Shown piece after piece: positions 1 to 7,947 of a DNA stretch of 64,000 nt. The notes below the pieces were generated by a model. That model was not told where the DNA came from. It ran no database searches and was given only the letters and a program-made list of their open reading frames with translations. Source of the DNA: Gaiellasilicea sp037720595 (GTDB lineage Bacteria > Actinomycetota > Thermoleophilia > Gaiellales > Gaiellaceae); the NCBI GenBank assembly GCA_037720595.1, contig JBBJLW010000002.1, positions 1 to 64,000 on the forward strand. Direction: 5' to 3'. Every line of letters begins with the position of its first letter. The stretch's first letter is position 1. The translations under genes and the position numbers were made by a program.

Positions 1-927
1 GCCGACGTAGCGCTCCTTGCCCGGTGAGATGAGCTCGAACAGCCGCTTGTCCCAGACCTCGTAGTTCGGGTGGTAGATCGTGATTCCGTAGTCCTTGTAG
101 CGCTGCACCTCCGCGCGCGGAAGCGCCTGCGCGACGACCTTGCCGATCCAGCGGCCAGGAAAGCGCTCCTCGATCGCCTGTGCGTAGCGGCCGTAGAAAT
201 CGGCCTCGGCGAGACCGTCGACGGTGCTCGTCACCGAGCCGCCGGTGAGCGTGTAGGCCTTGCTGACCTTGTCGGTGTCGTAGCGGTCGATCAGCGCGAG
301 CGCCTCGAGGACGTCCTCGACCGGCTTCACACCCGTATAGGGCCGACCCTCCCGCTTGTGCTGGCGCCAGTTGTGGTTGATGTCGCAGAAACCGCACTCC
401 TCTTTGGCGCCGAAGTACTGGCAGAGCCGCAGCACCGTGAGATAGATCAGGTAGCCCCACTGGATCGTCGGTGCGGTCTCCATGACCGTTTTCCCGTTCG
501 CGAGCGCGTGGCGGTAGTACTCGGGCATCGGCGGCAGTCCCACCTCCGCGATCTCCCGACCGTCGAGCGAGAGCTTCAGCCCGCCCTCCTCGTCGCGGGA
601 GACGCCGTACGGCGAGGTCGGGTTGACGCGGACGGAGACGATCGTGCGACGCAGCCCGTACGGGCCTCCGGTCAGCGCGATCTCCTCGGGCGGGCGGCGC
701 GCCGCGGCCTCGCCGAGCTCCGCCAGCGGTTTCTGGTCGAACGAGAAGATGAAGTACGACTTCGGCTTCACCTCGCCCTCGAGGTTGTCCGTCAGCGCCG
801 AGCCGTCGAACGCGATCCCCGTGCGAAGCAGATCCTCCTTCAGCACCGCCTCGGGCGGGATGTGCGAGAACCGGGCCATCAGCCGCTCCACGAGCTCAGT
901 CCGGGAGTCGGAGGCTGTGGTGCTCAC
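1..927 (-). CDS. Radical SAM enzyme of unknown substrate, C-terminally truncated by window edge
   Basis: The gene starts at a GTG at 927 (VSTTASDSRTEL) and runs off the left edge with 309 codons visible. Cys169, Cys178 and Cys181 lie in CQYFGAKEECGFC, a C-x8-C-x2-C arrangement that could hold the 4Fe-4S cluster of a radical SAM enzyme; the usual spacing is C-x3-C-x2-C. A glycine-rich TLTGGS stretch at about residues 226-231 follows, where SAM-contacting strands are expected. The first 165 residues form an extra domain I do not recognise. It is transcribed away from the lipoprotein gene at 1002, leaving about 75 bp between them. The radical SAM assignment is an inference from the cysteines and the following strand; the substrate is unknown. 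Confidence 0.7.
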   Translation of the reverse strand, partial: MSTTASDSRTELVERLMARFSHIPPEAVLKEDLLRTGIAFDGSALTDNLEGEVKPKSYFIFSFDQKPLAELGEAAARRPPEEIALTGGPYGLRRTIVSVRVNPTSPYGVSRDEEGGLKLSLDGREIAEVGLPPMPEYYRHALANGKTVMETAPTIQWGYLIYLTVLRLCQYFGAKEECGFCDINHNWRQHKREGRPYTGVKPVEDVLEALALIDRYDTDKVSKAYTLTGGSVTSTVDGLAEADFYGRYAQAIEERFPGRWIGKVVAQALPRAEVQRYKDYGITIYHPNYEVWDKRLFELISPGKERYVG

Positions 928-1001
928 ACAGGGAAACTAGCGGTCATGGCTTCTCTGACGCGCCGCTTCAGTTTTCTCCCCAGGCGGCCGATATCCGACC
1001 C

Positions 1002-1817
1002 GTGCGGATCATCCGACATCTCATCCTCCCGCTGGTGCTGATGGCCTCAGCAGCAGGTTGCGGCGGTAGCGCCCAGCCGGCCGAGCCGCCCCGCGCCCTG
1101 AGCCTCTCCGGCTCGGGCTCGACATTGACTGTGCTGGAGCTTCTCCACCGGAACGGCAGCTTCGGCCGGATCCCGCTCACGTTCCTCGAGGGAACCGACA
1201 GCGGCGGCGGAATCGCGGCCGTGGCGGCGGGGGCTGTGGCCATCGGTGCCGTTTCGCGGGCTCCGAAGCCCGGCGAGCTCGCTCGCGGGCTCCTCTACCG
1301 ACCGTTCGCGAAGGACGGAATTGCCTTCGTCGCCAAGGGAGGGCGGACATCCTCGCTGACGCGTAGACAGCTCCTGCGCGCTTTCGCGGGCGAAGTCACG
1401 AACTGGCGCGAGCTCGGCGGCGCAAACCTGCCAATCGTCCTGCTCGTCCGCGACGAGGACGAGTCCGTGACGCAGCATCTCCGGGCCGAGCTCTTCGGTG
1501 AAGGCTTCCGCTTCGCGAGGAACGCGACGTTGCTCTCGTCCACGGGCGACATGAACGAGGCGCTCGGGCGGACGCCTGGCGCCCTCGGTTTCACGTCGTA
1601 TGGATCGCTGGTCTCGACGCGAACCGGACTGAAGCCGCTCAAGTTCGAGGGGGCGCTTCCAAGCGTTCAGGCGTTCGAGCGCGATCGTTACCCCTTCGTT
1701 CGCAAGCTCGGAATCGTCTTCCGCGAGGGCCCGTCGACCTCGGCTTTCGTCGCCGAGATCACCGGTGGCGACGTCGCGGGGGGTTTGCGAAAGCTCGGCT
1801 ATGCGCCACTCGGTTAG
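1002..1817 (+). CDS. PstS-like substrate-binding lipoprotein
   Basis: This 271-residue secreted protein starts at a GTG. A hydrophobic signal (LILPLVLMASAAGC) ends in a lipobox cysteine at residue 20, so it is probably a lipoprotein on the outer face of the membrane. The body (SGSGSTLTVLELLHR, GTDSGGG, AIGAVSRAPK, TNWRELGG) follows the pattern of phosphate/anion periplasmic-binding proteins related to PstS. No Pst permease or ATPase is nearby. The stop lies inside the start of the following histidine kinase gene (17-nt overlap), so the two are probably made together. The lipoprotein may present a ligand to the kinase rather than to a transporter; that pairing is inferred from context. Confidence 0.75.
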   Translation: MRIIRHLILPLVLMASAAGCGGSAQPAEPPRALSLSGSGSTLTVLELLHRNGSFGRIPLTFLEGTDSGGGIAAVAAGAVAIGAVSRAPKPGELARGLLYRPFAKDGIAFVAKGGRTSSLTRRQLLRAFAGEVTNWRELGGANLPIVLLVRDEDESVTQHLRAELFGEGFRFARNATLLSSTGDMNEALGRTPGALGFTSYGSLVSTRTGLKPLKFEGALPSVQAFERDRYPFVRKLGIVFREGPSTSAFVAEITGGDVAGGLRKLGYAPLG

Positions 1818-4314
1818 CGGTCGGTCGCTCAAACAGCTGATTCTCCTTCCCTTCGCCGTAGGCGCCCTCATGCTCTGCGCGGCCGTCGGGGCGAGTGCCG
1901 TCCTGGAGACGCGAAAGGGTGTCACGGAAGAGCTCGAGAGCCAGGCGATCCGCGTCCGGCGAACGTTCGACGCGGCGATGCAGCGGGCAGCCAACCGCAC
2001 GCGCCAGGACGCGTCGCTCCTCGCGGAGCGCCCGGCTGTCGCGATGGCACTCGAACGGCGACGGCATGCCGATTTCTCCCGGGAAACGATTCCGTTCGCG
2101 ATCGAGAAGGGCTACGACATGGTCGCGATCGTGGCTCCAAGTGGCGAGGACGTCTTCGTCAACGGCAGTACCTCGCTGACTCGGCGAGCGCCGGCCCGAA
2201 TGCTCGTTCGACGTGGGGCGTTGGGCATCCCGGGGAGTACCGTCACTGTCACCGTTGACGGTGCCGTGATCGTGTACGCAGCCGTCCCGGTTCGCTCGGC
2301 ACGAGGGATAGTGGGACTCGTACTCATCGCGCAGCGGCTCGGCCCGGCCGCGCTGGCGGAGATCGCGAAGCCCCTCGACGCCACGCTCGCCGTGTCCCGC
2401 TCGGGTACCCACCCCGCAGCTCCCGCGGATGTGGCCGGCGCGCATGCCTACTCGTATCTGGTGGAACTGGGCGACTCGAGGGCCACCCTCCACGTCTTCG
2501 TCTCGGGCGCCGATCTCGCGCGCGCAACTCGCTCCGCCTTCCTGGCCGCTGCGGGGATAGGGTTCGCCTTCATCCTCGGCCTGATCCTGCTCATCAGGAC
2601 GCTGCTCAATCGCGCCGTCAGCCAGCCGCTGCGAAGTCTTCGAGCGGCGATCAACGAGATCTGGCGAGGCGGAGAGGAGGTGCGGGTGATTCCGGCCGGA
2701 GCGCGCGAGTTGCGGGAGGTCGGTGACGGCTTCAACCGGATGATCGGGGCTCTGCACGCTGAAACCGCGTTCCGGAGGGGTGTCATGGACGCGGTGACCG
2801 ACGGAATCTTCTCGCTCGATCTCGAGGGACGACTGACGCTCGTCAACAGACGCGCCTGCGAGCTGACCGGGCTCGAGCCGGACGACCTGATCGGGCGAAC
2901 GACCAAAGAGCTGATGACCGACCTGCTCTCGCCCGCAGACGGGATCAGGGTACGTACCGCGATGACGGCGGTGGTCGGGCAGGCGGACCCGGCCCGCGTG
3001 GATGGCGTCGAGCTGCAAAGGAAAGACGGGATGTATCGGCTCGTCAACCTGAGCTTCACCGGGCTCGGGGACGGCAGCCGTACGACCGGCGCCGTCGTGA
3101 CCGCCGAGGACGTCACTGAGCGCGCGCTGCTCGAGCAACAGCTGCTGCAGTCGCGGAAGCTCGAGGCGATCGGCCAGCTCGCGGGTGGGATCGCGCATGA
3201 TTTCAACAACCTGCTGACGGGAATCATCGGCTACTCGGAGCTCCTGCTTGCGGAGACGACACCGGCGGATCCCTCCTACGAGCCGCTCGGAGCGATCAAG
3301 CAGACCGGCGAGCAGGCGGCGGCGTTGACCGGCCAGCTGCTCGCCTTCAGCCGGAAGCAGGTGATCCAGCCGAAGGTACTCGACCTGAACGAGATCGTCC
3401 GCTGCGCGCAGAAGCTGCTGACGCGGCTGATCGGTGAGGAGATCGAGCTCGTCGTCGCGCTGGCGCGACCACTGGGGCCGGTGGAGGCCGACCCCGCCCA
3501 ACTCGAGCAAATGATCATGAATCTCGTGCTCAACGCCCGCGACGCCATGCCTCGTGGGGGCACGATCACGGTCGAGACCGCGGAGGTCGAGTCAGCCGAG
3601 ATCGCCACCTCCCGAGAACGCCTCGAGGTCGATTCGGGATCCTATGTAGTGCTGACGGTGTCGGACACCGGCGCCGGGATCGAGCTCGCGATCCAGGATC
3701 GTCTCTTCGAGCCCTTCTTCACGACGAAGGATCCGGGCCGTGGCACCGGCCTGGGCCTGTCGACGGTCTACGGGATCGTCAAGCAGAGCGGCGGCTACGT
3801 CTTCGTCGACAGCGCGCCCGGTCAGGGGGCGATCTTCCGTGTCTACCTTCCTCGGATCTCGTCCCCACTCACTCTTCCTGTCCCCGAGCAGATCCGGGGT
3901 GGGTCTCGGGGCTCCGAGACAGTGCTGCTCGTCGACGACAGCGGCGTCGTGCGCGACGTCGCGCGCGCAGCGCTCGAGGGGAGCGGCTATCGGGTCCTCG
4001 AGGCGGCGGACGGCCAGGCGGCTCTCGAGCTGTGCGGCGAGATCGAGGAGACAATCGACCTCGTGCTGACCGACGTCGTCATGCCGAGGATGGGCGGCCG
4101 GGAGCTCGCCGACCGGCTGCGCGCGCTCCTCCCAGGACTCCGCGTGATCTTCACCTCCGGCTATATCGATGACGCGACGCTGCGGGAGGATCTCGTCGAG
4201 GGCGGCACGTTCCTCCGGAAGCCGTTCTCCGTCGCCGAGCTCACGAGCTTGGTCCGCTCCGTGCTCGATGCACCGGCGCCGTCTGATCACGCACCCGCTG
4301 TACGGATTCGGTAA
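1801..4314 (+). CDS. Hybrid sensor histidine kinase (TM-HAMP-PAS-HisKA-HATPase-REC)
   Basis: The 837-residue protein starts at ATG 1801, overlapping the stop of the lipoprotein gene. Domains in order: a transmembrane helix at about 10-32, an extracytoplasmic sensor region to about 240, a second membrane helix (AAAGIGFAFILGLILLI), HAMP at about 265-320, PAS at about 320-430 (VTDGIFSLDLEGRL), HisKA with phospho-accepting His466 in GGIAHDFNNLL, HATPase with N box (NLVLNARDAM), DTGAGI and GTGLGLS motifs, and a C-terminal receiver domain with Asp758 in LTDVVMPRMGG. All residues needed for autophosphorylation and internal phosphotransfer are present. No separate output regulator is adjacent. The overlap with the binding protein suggests a ligand-sensing pair. 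Confidence 0.92.
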   Translation: MRHSVSGRSLKQLILLPFAVGALMLCAAVGASAVLETRKGVTEELESQAIRVRRTFDAAMQRAANRTRQDASLLAERPAVAMALERRRHADFSRETIPFAIEKGYDMVAIVAPSGEDVFVNGSTSLTRRAPARMLVRRGALGIPGSTVTVTVDGAVIVYAAVPVRSARGIVGLVLIAQRLGPAALAEIAKPLDATLAVSRSGTHPAAPADVAGAHAYSYLVELGDSRATLHVFVSGADLARATRSAFLAAAGIGFAFILGLILLIRTLLNRAVSQPLRSLRAAINEIWRGGEEVRVIPAGARELREVGDGFNRMIGALHAETAFRRGVMDAVTDGIFSLDLEGRLTLVNRRACELTGLEPDDLIGRTTKELMTDLLSPADGIRVRTAMTAVVGQADPARVDGVELQRKDGMYRLVNLSFTGLGDGSRTTGAVVTAEDVTERALLEQQLLQSRKLEAIGQLAGGIAHDFNNLLTGIIGYSELLLAETTPADPSYEPLGAIKQTGEQAAALTGQLLAFSRKQVIQPKVLDLNEIVRCAQKLLTRLIGEEIELVVALARPLGPVEADPAQLEQMIMNLVLNARDAMPRGGTITVETAEVESAEIATSRERLEVDSGSYVVLTVSDTGAGIELAIQDRLFEPFFTTKDPGRGTGLGLSTVYGIVKQSGGYVFVDSAPGQGAIFRVYLPRISSPLTLPVPEQIRGGSRGSETVLLVDDSGVVRDVARAALEGSGYRVLEAADGQAALELCGEIEETIDLVLTDVVMPRMGGRELADRLRALLPGLRVIFTSGYIDDATLREDLVEGGTFLRKPFSVAELTSLVRSVLDAPAPSDHAPAVRIR

Positions 4315-4360
4315 ATCCCTGCAAAGCCCCGAGGACGCTCCGGTAGGCTCGGGCAGGCTC

Positions 4361-6157
4361 GTGCTGCGCAGGACGCTCATCATCGGAGGCTTGCTGGCAC
4401 TCGCCTTGCTGGCACTTGTCCGGACGCCCCCTGCCGCCGCGCAGATCCAGACGCTGATGCCGGGGGTGACCTACGAGCGAGCCGTCCAGTTCACCCCGCA
4501 CGGGCCGGTCGCGTTGCACGTCGTCGTCGGGCCGCGGCCGACCGGGCTCTACGCGTTGCGCCCTGTGCTCTCGAACGAGGCGATCTCGGGCACGGAGCGT
4601 GTCACCGCCATGCAGAAGCGGCTCTCCGCCGGCGCGACCATGGTCGGGATCAACGGCGACTTCTTCAACCTCGCGTCAGGCCGACCGAGCGGCGTGCTCC
4701 TCCGCGACGGGATCGTCGACAGTCCTCCCTTCGGCGACCGCTCGAGCGTCGGCCTCTCTGCCGAGGGGACGCTCGACGTACGCAGGATCGAATTCTTCGG
4801 CACCTGGAAGGGGCTCGGCCAGCGCCGTGCGATCAACGACCTCAACCAGCTTCCCGGCCCAAATGGGGTCTCGCTCTTCACATCGAGCTACGGTCAGGCG
4901 GTGCCTGCCCAGCTCGGCGCGGTCGCAGCAGTGATCTCGCCCTTTCCGGCTGTCACCCCGAATACCGATCTCAGCGGGCCCGTGATCCAGCTTGCCGGCA
5001 GCGGCACGCCGATCCCGCCGGGCGGCGCGGTGCTCGTCGCGCGAGGAACCGCCGCACAAAAGCTGACCGAGGAGTCGCCGCTCGGGACGACTCTCGCGGT
5101 GCGCATCATCTTCCGGCCGGAATGGACCGGAATCACCCAGGCGCTCGGCGGCGGACCGATCCTCGTCCGCAGCGGCAAGCCCGTGTTCCGCGCCCTCGAG
5201 GCCTTCTCGGTCGACCAGCTCGTGCCGCGCACCCCGCGTAGCGCCGTCGCCCAGCTCGCCGACGGCCGCATCATGCTCGTCGCCTCGGACGGGCGGCAGC
5301 CGGGCTACAGCGTCGGGATGACGAACTTCGAGCTCGCGCAGACTCTGGCTCGACTTGGCGCGGTGACCGGTTCTGCGCTCGACGCGGGCGGCTCGACGAC
5401 GCTCGCCTTCGACGGAGCGCTGCTCAACCGGCCCTCCGACCCGCGCGGCGAGCGCGACGTCTCGACCTCGCTCCAGCTCATGTACTACGGCGTCTACGCG
5501 CCGGCGGTCGAGCCGGTCGTCTCGCCGAACGGAGACGGCGCCGCCGACACTCAGGCCCTCGCATACAAGCTCGTGCGGCCCTCGACGGTGACGGCGACCC
5601 TGACGGCGCCGGACGGCGCCGTCGCCTTCTCGGAGAGCGGCGCGCGCGAGCCTGCGACGTATCCGGTCGCGTTCCCGCCCGTTCCACTCGATCCGGCTAC
5701 GTCGCCTGTTCCGCCCGCCGAAGGGACGTGGCGCCTCGACGTCACAGCAGCCGACGATCGGGGACAGACGTCCACCGCGCGGCAGGCGTTCGCCGTCAAC
5801 AACACGCTCGGTGCGGTGCGCCTGTCCGCGACGAGCCTCGTTGCCCGGCTCGGCGGCACTCGTCGGATCCAGGCCGGGGTCGACGTCACCCGCGTCGCCC
5901 GGATCACCGCTTTCGTCGAGACCCGTTCCGGTGTGCGCGTCGCGACGATCGCGAGCCGCGCCGCGCAGCCGGGCCGCTTCCTCGTGCAGTGGAACGGGAC
6001 AACGAGCGGCGGTCGCGCGCTCGTCTACGGAGGTCTCTACGTCATCCGTTTCGCCGCGACGAACAAGCTCGGCACCGTCGAGCTCGTGAGCAAGCCGCTT
6101 CGCGTCACACGCGCCGCGCCGCTGCCGAAGAAGAAGACGCCGAAGCTGCGCAAGTAG
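4361..6157 (+). CDS. Secreted phosphodiester glycosidase (NAGPA/DUF2233-type) with FlgD-like Ig tail
   Basis: I place the start at GTG 4361 (VLRRTLIIGG), which begins with a clear signal peptide; the upstream in-frame codons overlap the kinase gene and look non-native. The 598-residue product has a phosphodiester glycosidase domain at about 50-370, recognised by GINGDFFN (about residue 97), QALGGGPILV and SALDAGGSTTLAFDG (about residue 340). The C-terminal 200 residues carry VVSPNGDGAADTQALAYKL and a QWNGTTSGGRALVYGGLYV stretch, typical of FlgD-type Ig repeats. Such proteins act outside the membrane on phosphodiester-linked sugars; the substrate here is unknown. It precedes DedA and sugar-biosynthesis genes, so an envelope role is likely. 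The protein at 38024 has a similar Ig module. Confidence 0.85.
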   Translation: MLRRTLIIGGLLALALLALVRTPPAAAQIQTLMPGVTYERAVQFTPHGPVALHVVVGPRPTGLYALRPVLSNEAISGTERVTAMQKRLSAGATMVGINGDFFNLASGRPSGVLLRDGIVDSPPFGDRSSVGLSAEGTLDVRRIEFFGTWKGLGQRRAINDLNQLPGPNGVSLFTSSYGQAVPAQLGAVAAVISPFPAVTPNTDLSGPVIQLAGSGTPIPPGGAVLVARGTAAQKLTEESPLGTTLAVRIIFRPEWTGITQALGGGPILVRSGKPVFRALEAFSVDQLVPRTPRSAVAQLADGRIMLVASDGRQPGYSVGMTNFELAQTLARLGAVTGSALDAGGSTTLAFDGALLNRPSDPRGERDVSTSLQLMYYGVYAPAVEPVVSPNGDGAADTQALAYKLVRPSTVTATLTAPDGAVAFSESGAREPATYPVAFPPVPLDPATSPVPPAEGTWRLDVTAADDRGQTSTARQAFAVNNTLGAVRLSATSLVARLGGTRRIQAGVDVTRVARITAFVETRSGVRVATIASRAAQPGRFLVQWNGTTSGGRALVYGGLYVIRFAATNKLGTVELVSKPLRVTRAAPLPKKKTPKLRK

Positions 6158-6166
6158 GCTCCGGCG

Positions 6167-6850
6167 GTGTTGGTCGCTTCCATCCTGAGCGGGCTCACCG
6201 ACCTGCTGACGACGCTGATCGGCGATCACGGTCTCTACGCCGTCTTCGGCCTGATGCTGATCGACGCGGTGCTGCCGGCAGCGAGCGAGGCGGTGATGGT
6301 CTACGCAGGCGCAGTCGCGGCCGGAGCATTCGCGGGTCAGGACGTCGTGCTCTTCGGCGAGCGGCTCGGCTCGGGCCTCTCCGCCTACCTTGGCATGGCG
6401 CTCGCCGGAACCATCGGCTACACGGTGGGCTCCGTCGGCGGCTGGTGGATCGGCAAACGCGCCGGCAGGCCCTACCTCGAGCGACACGGCCGTTGGCTGC
6501 ATCTGAACGCCGCGAAGCTCGACCGGGCCGAGCGCTGGTTCGACCGCTGGGAGAGCTGGGGTGTCTTCCTCGGGCGGATCACACCCGTTGTGCGCTCTTT
6601 CGTCTCGATCCCGGCCGGCGTCTTCCGTGCGCCGCTTCTCCGCTACACGCTCCTGACGCTGCTCGGCTCGGCACTCTGGGCCTTCGCCTTCGCCGGCGTC
6701 GGCTGGGCGCTCGGCTCACGTTGGGAGGACTTCCATCACGCGTTCCGCTACGTCGACATCGCGGTTGCCGTGCTCGTAGCGGCAGGGATCGGCTACCTGG
6801 CCTGGAAGCTCGTCTCGAGGCGCCGCAGGCCCGCGCCGGACGCCCGCTAG
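6167..6850 (+). CDS. DedA-family membrane protein
   Basis: The 227-residue integral membrane protein starts at a GTG 9 nt after the previous stop. It shows DedA/SNARE-associated features: an acidic N-terminal half with E and D in membrane segments (AVLPAASEAVMVYAG), GYTVGSVGGWWIGKRAGR, and the conserved FLGRITPVVRSFVSIPAGV stretch followed by LGSALWAFAFAGVGWALG. The family includes undecaprenyl-phosphate and phospholipid flippases. That would fit the neighbouring cell-envelope sugar genes, because carrier-lipid recycling supports polysaccharide export. The exact lipid substrate cannot be read from the sequence. Confidence 0.9.
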   Translation: MLVASILSGLTDLLTTLIGDHGLYAVFGLMLIDAVLPAASEAVMVYAGAVAAGAFAGQDVVLFGERLGSGLSAYLGMALAGTIGYTVGSVGGWWIGKRAGRPYLERHGRWLHLNAAKLDRAERWFDRWESWGVFLGRITPVVRSFVSIPAGVFRAPLLRYTLLTLLGSALWAFAFAGVGWALGSRWEDFHHAFRYVDIAVAVLVAAGIGYLAWKLVSRRRRPAPDAR

Positions 6851-6861
6851 ACTCGCCTGTC

Positions 6862-7947
6862 GTGAAGATTCCACTCGTCGACGTGAAGGCGCAGTACGCG
6901 CCACTCGTGCCCCGGATCCGGGAAGCCTTCGACGCTGTTCTCGAGCATGGGACGTTCGTCTTCGGCCCGAACGTGGCCGCGTTCGAGGAGGAGGCCGCCG
7001 CGTACCTCGGCACGCGCGAGACGATCGGAGTCGGCAACGGGACCGACGCGCTCGAGCTCGTGCTGAACGCGCTCGAGGTGGAGCCCGGCGATGAGGTGAT
7101 CTGCCCCGCCTTCACCTTCTACGCGACTGCCGAGGCGATCGCCCGCTCCGGCGCGACCCCCGTCTTCGCCGACATCGACAGCGAGACGCTCAACCTCGAT
7201 CCCGCCGAGGTGGAGCGGAAGCTCGGGCCGCGGACGAAGGCGATCATGCCGGTTCACCTCTTCGGTCGGCCGGCGCCTCTCGACGCGCTCGCCGCGTTCG
7301 GGTTTCCATTGATCGAGGACGCGGCGCAGGCATTCGGCTCGCCGGCTGTCGCGGGTCACGGAATCGCCTCCACATTCAGCTTCTATCCGACGAAGAACCT
7401 CTTCGGGCTCGGCGATGGTGGTCTCGTAGCGGTGGACGACTCGGAGCTCGCCGAGCGGATCCGGATGCTCCGGTTCCACGGCTCGAAGTCGAAGACGACC
7501 TTCGAGTTCATCGGCCGCAACTCCCGCCTCGACGAGATCCAGGCTGCGGTTCTGCGAATCTTCCTCCGGGAGCTGGACCGCTGGACCGAGCTGCGACGTG
7601 AAGCAGCAGAGCGGTACCACGAGCTCGGGATCGGCGAGCTCTGCGAGGTGCCCGAGGACGAGCCGGGTCACGTCTACCACCTCTTCGTCTGTCGTTCCGA
7701 GCGTCGCGACGAGATCCGCGCCGCGCTCGGCGAGGCAGGGATCGGGAACGCGCAGTACTACCTGCCGCCGCTCCACCTCCAGCCCGCGCTCCGCTACCTC
7801 GGTTATTCGGAGGGCGACCTGCCGGTGACCGAGCGGGTCGCGCGCGAGAACTTCTCGGTCCCGCTCTGGGCAGGGATCGCCGCCGAGCAGCAGGAGCGCG
7901 TGGTCGACGTCGTCCGCAGCGCCGTCGGCGCAACCGCAACGGCATGA
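6862..7947 (+). CDS. DegT/DnrJ/EryC1-family PLP aminotransferase (sugar aminotransferase)
   Basis: The start is GTG 6862 (VKIPLVDVKAQYAPL), a classic beginning for this family; the product is 361 residues. Diagnostic motifs are GVGNGTDALELVLNAL, DEVICPAFTFYATAEAI, EDAAQAFGS and SFYPTKNLFGLGDGG, in which Lys178 is the predicted PLP-binding lysine. Enzymes of this type transfer an amino group to a keto-sugar nucleotide. The stop overlaps the start of the nucleotide-sugar dehydratase gene (ATGA at 7944-7947), so the two probably act in sequence, with the dehydratase making the keto sugar and this enzyme aminating it. Confidence 0.92.
   Translation: MKIPLVDVKAQYAPLVPRIREAFDAVLEHGTFVFGPNVAAFEEEAAAYLGTRETIGVGNGTDALELVLNALEVEPGDEVICPAFTFYATAEAIARSGATPVFADIDSETLNLDPAEVERKLGPRTKAIMPVHLFGRPAPLDALAAFGFPLIEDAAQAFGSPAVAGHGIASTFSFYPTKNLFGLGDGGLVAVDDSELAERIRMLRFHGSKSKTTFEFIGRNSRLDEIQAAVLRIFLRELDRWTELRREAAERYHELGIGELCEVPEDEPGHVYHLFVCRSERRDEIRAALGEAGIGNAQYYLPPLHLQPALRYLGYSEGDLPVTERVARENFSVPLWAGIAAEQQERVVDVVRSAVGATATA

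Noticed and set aside
70..1041. Long plus-strand reading frame at the left end
   Set aside because: It is the antisense shadow of the radical SAM gene; composition is Arg/Val-rich and no family pattern appears.
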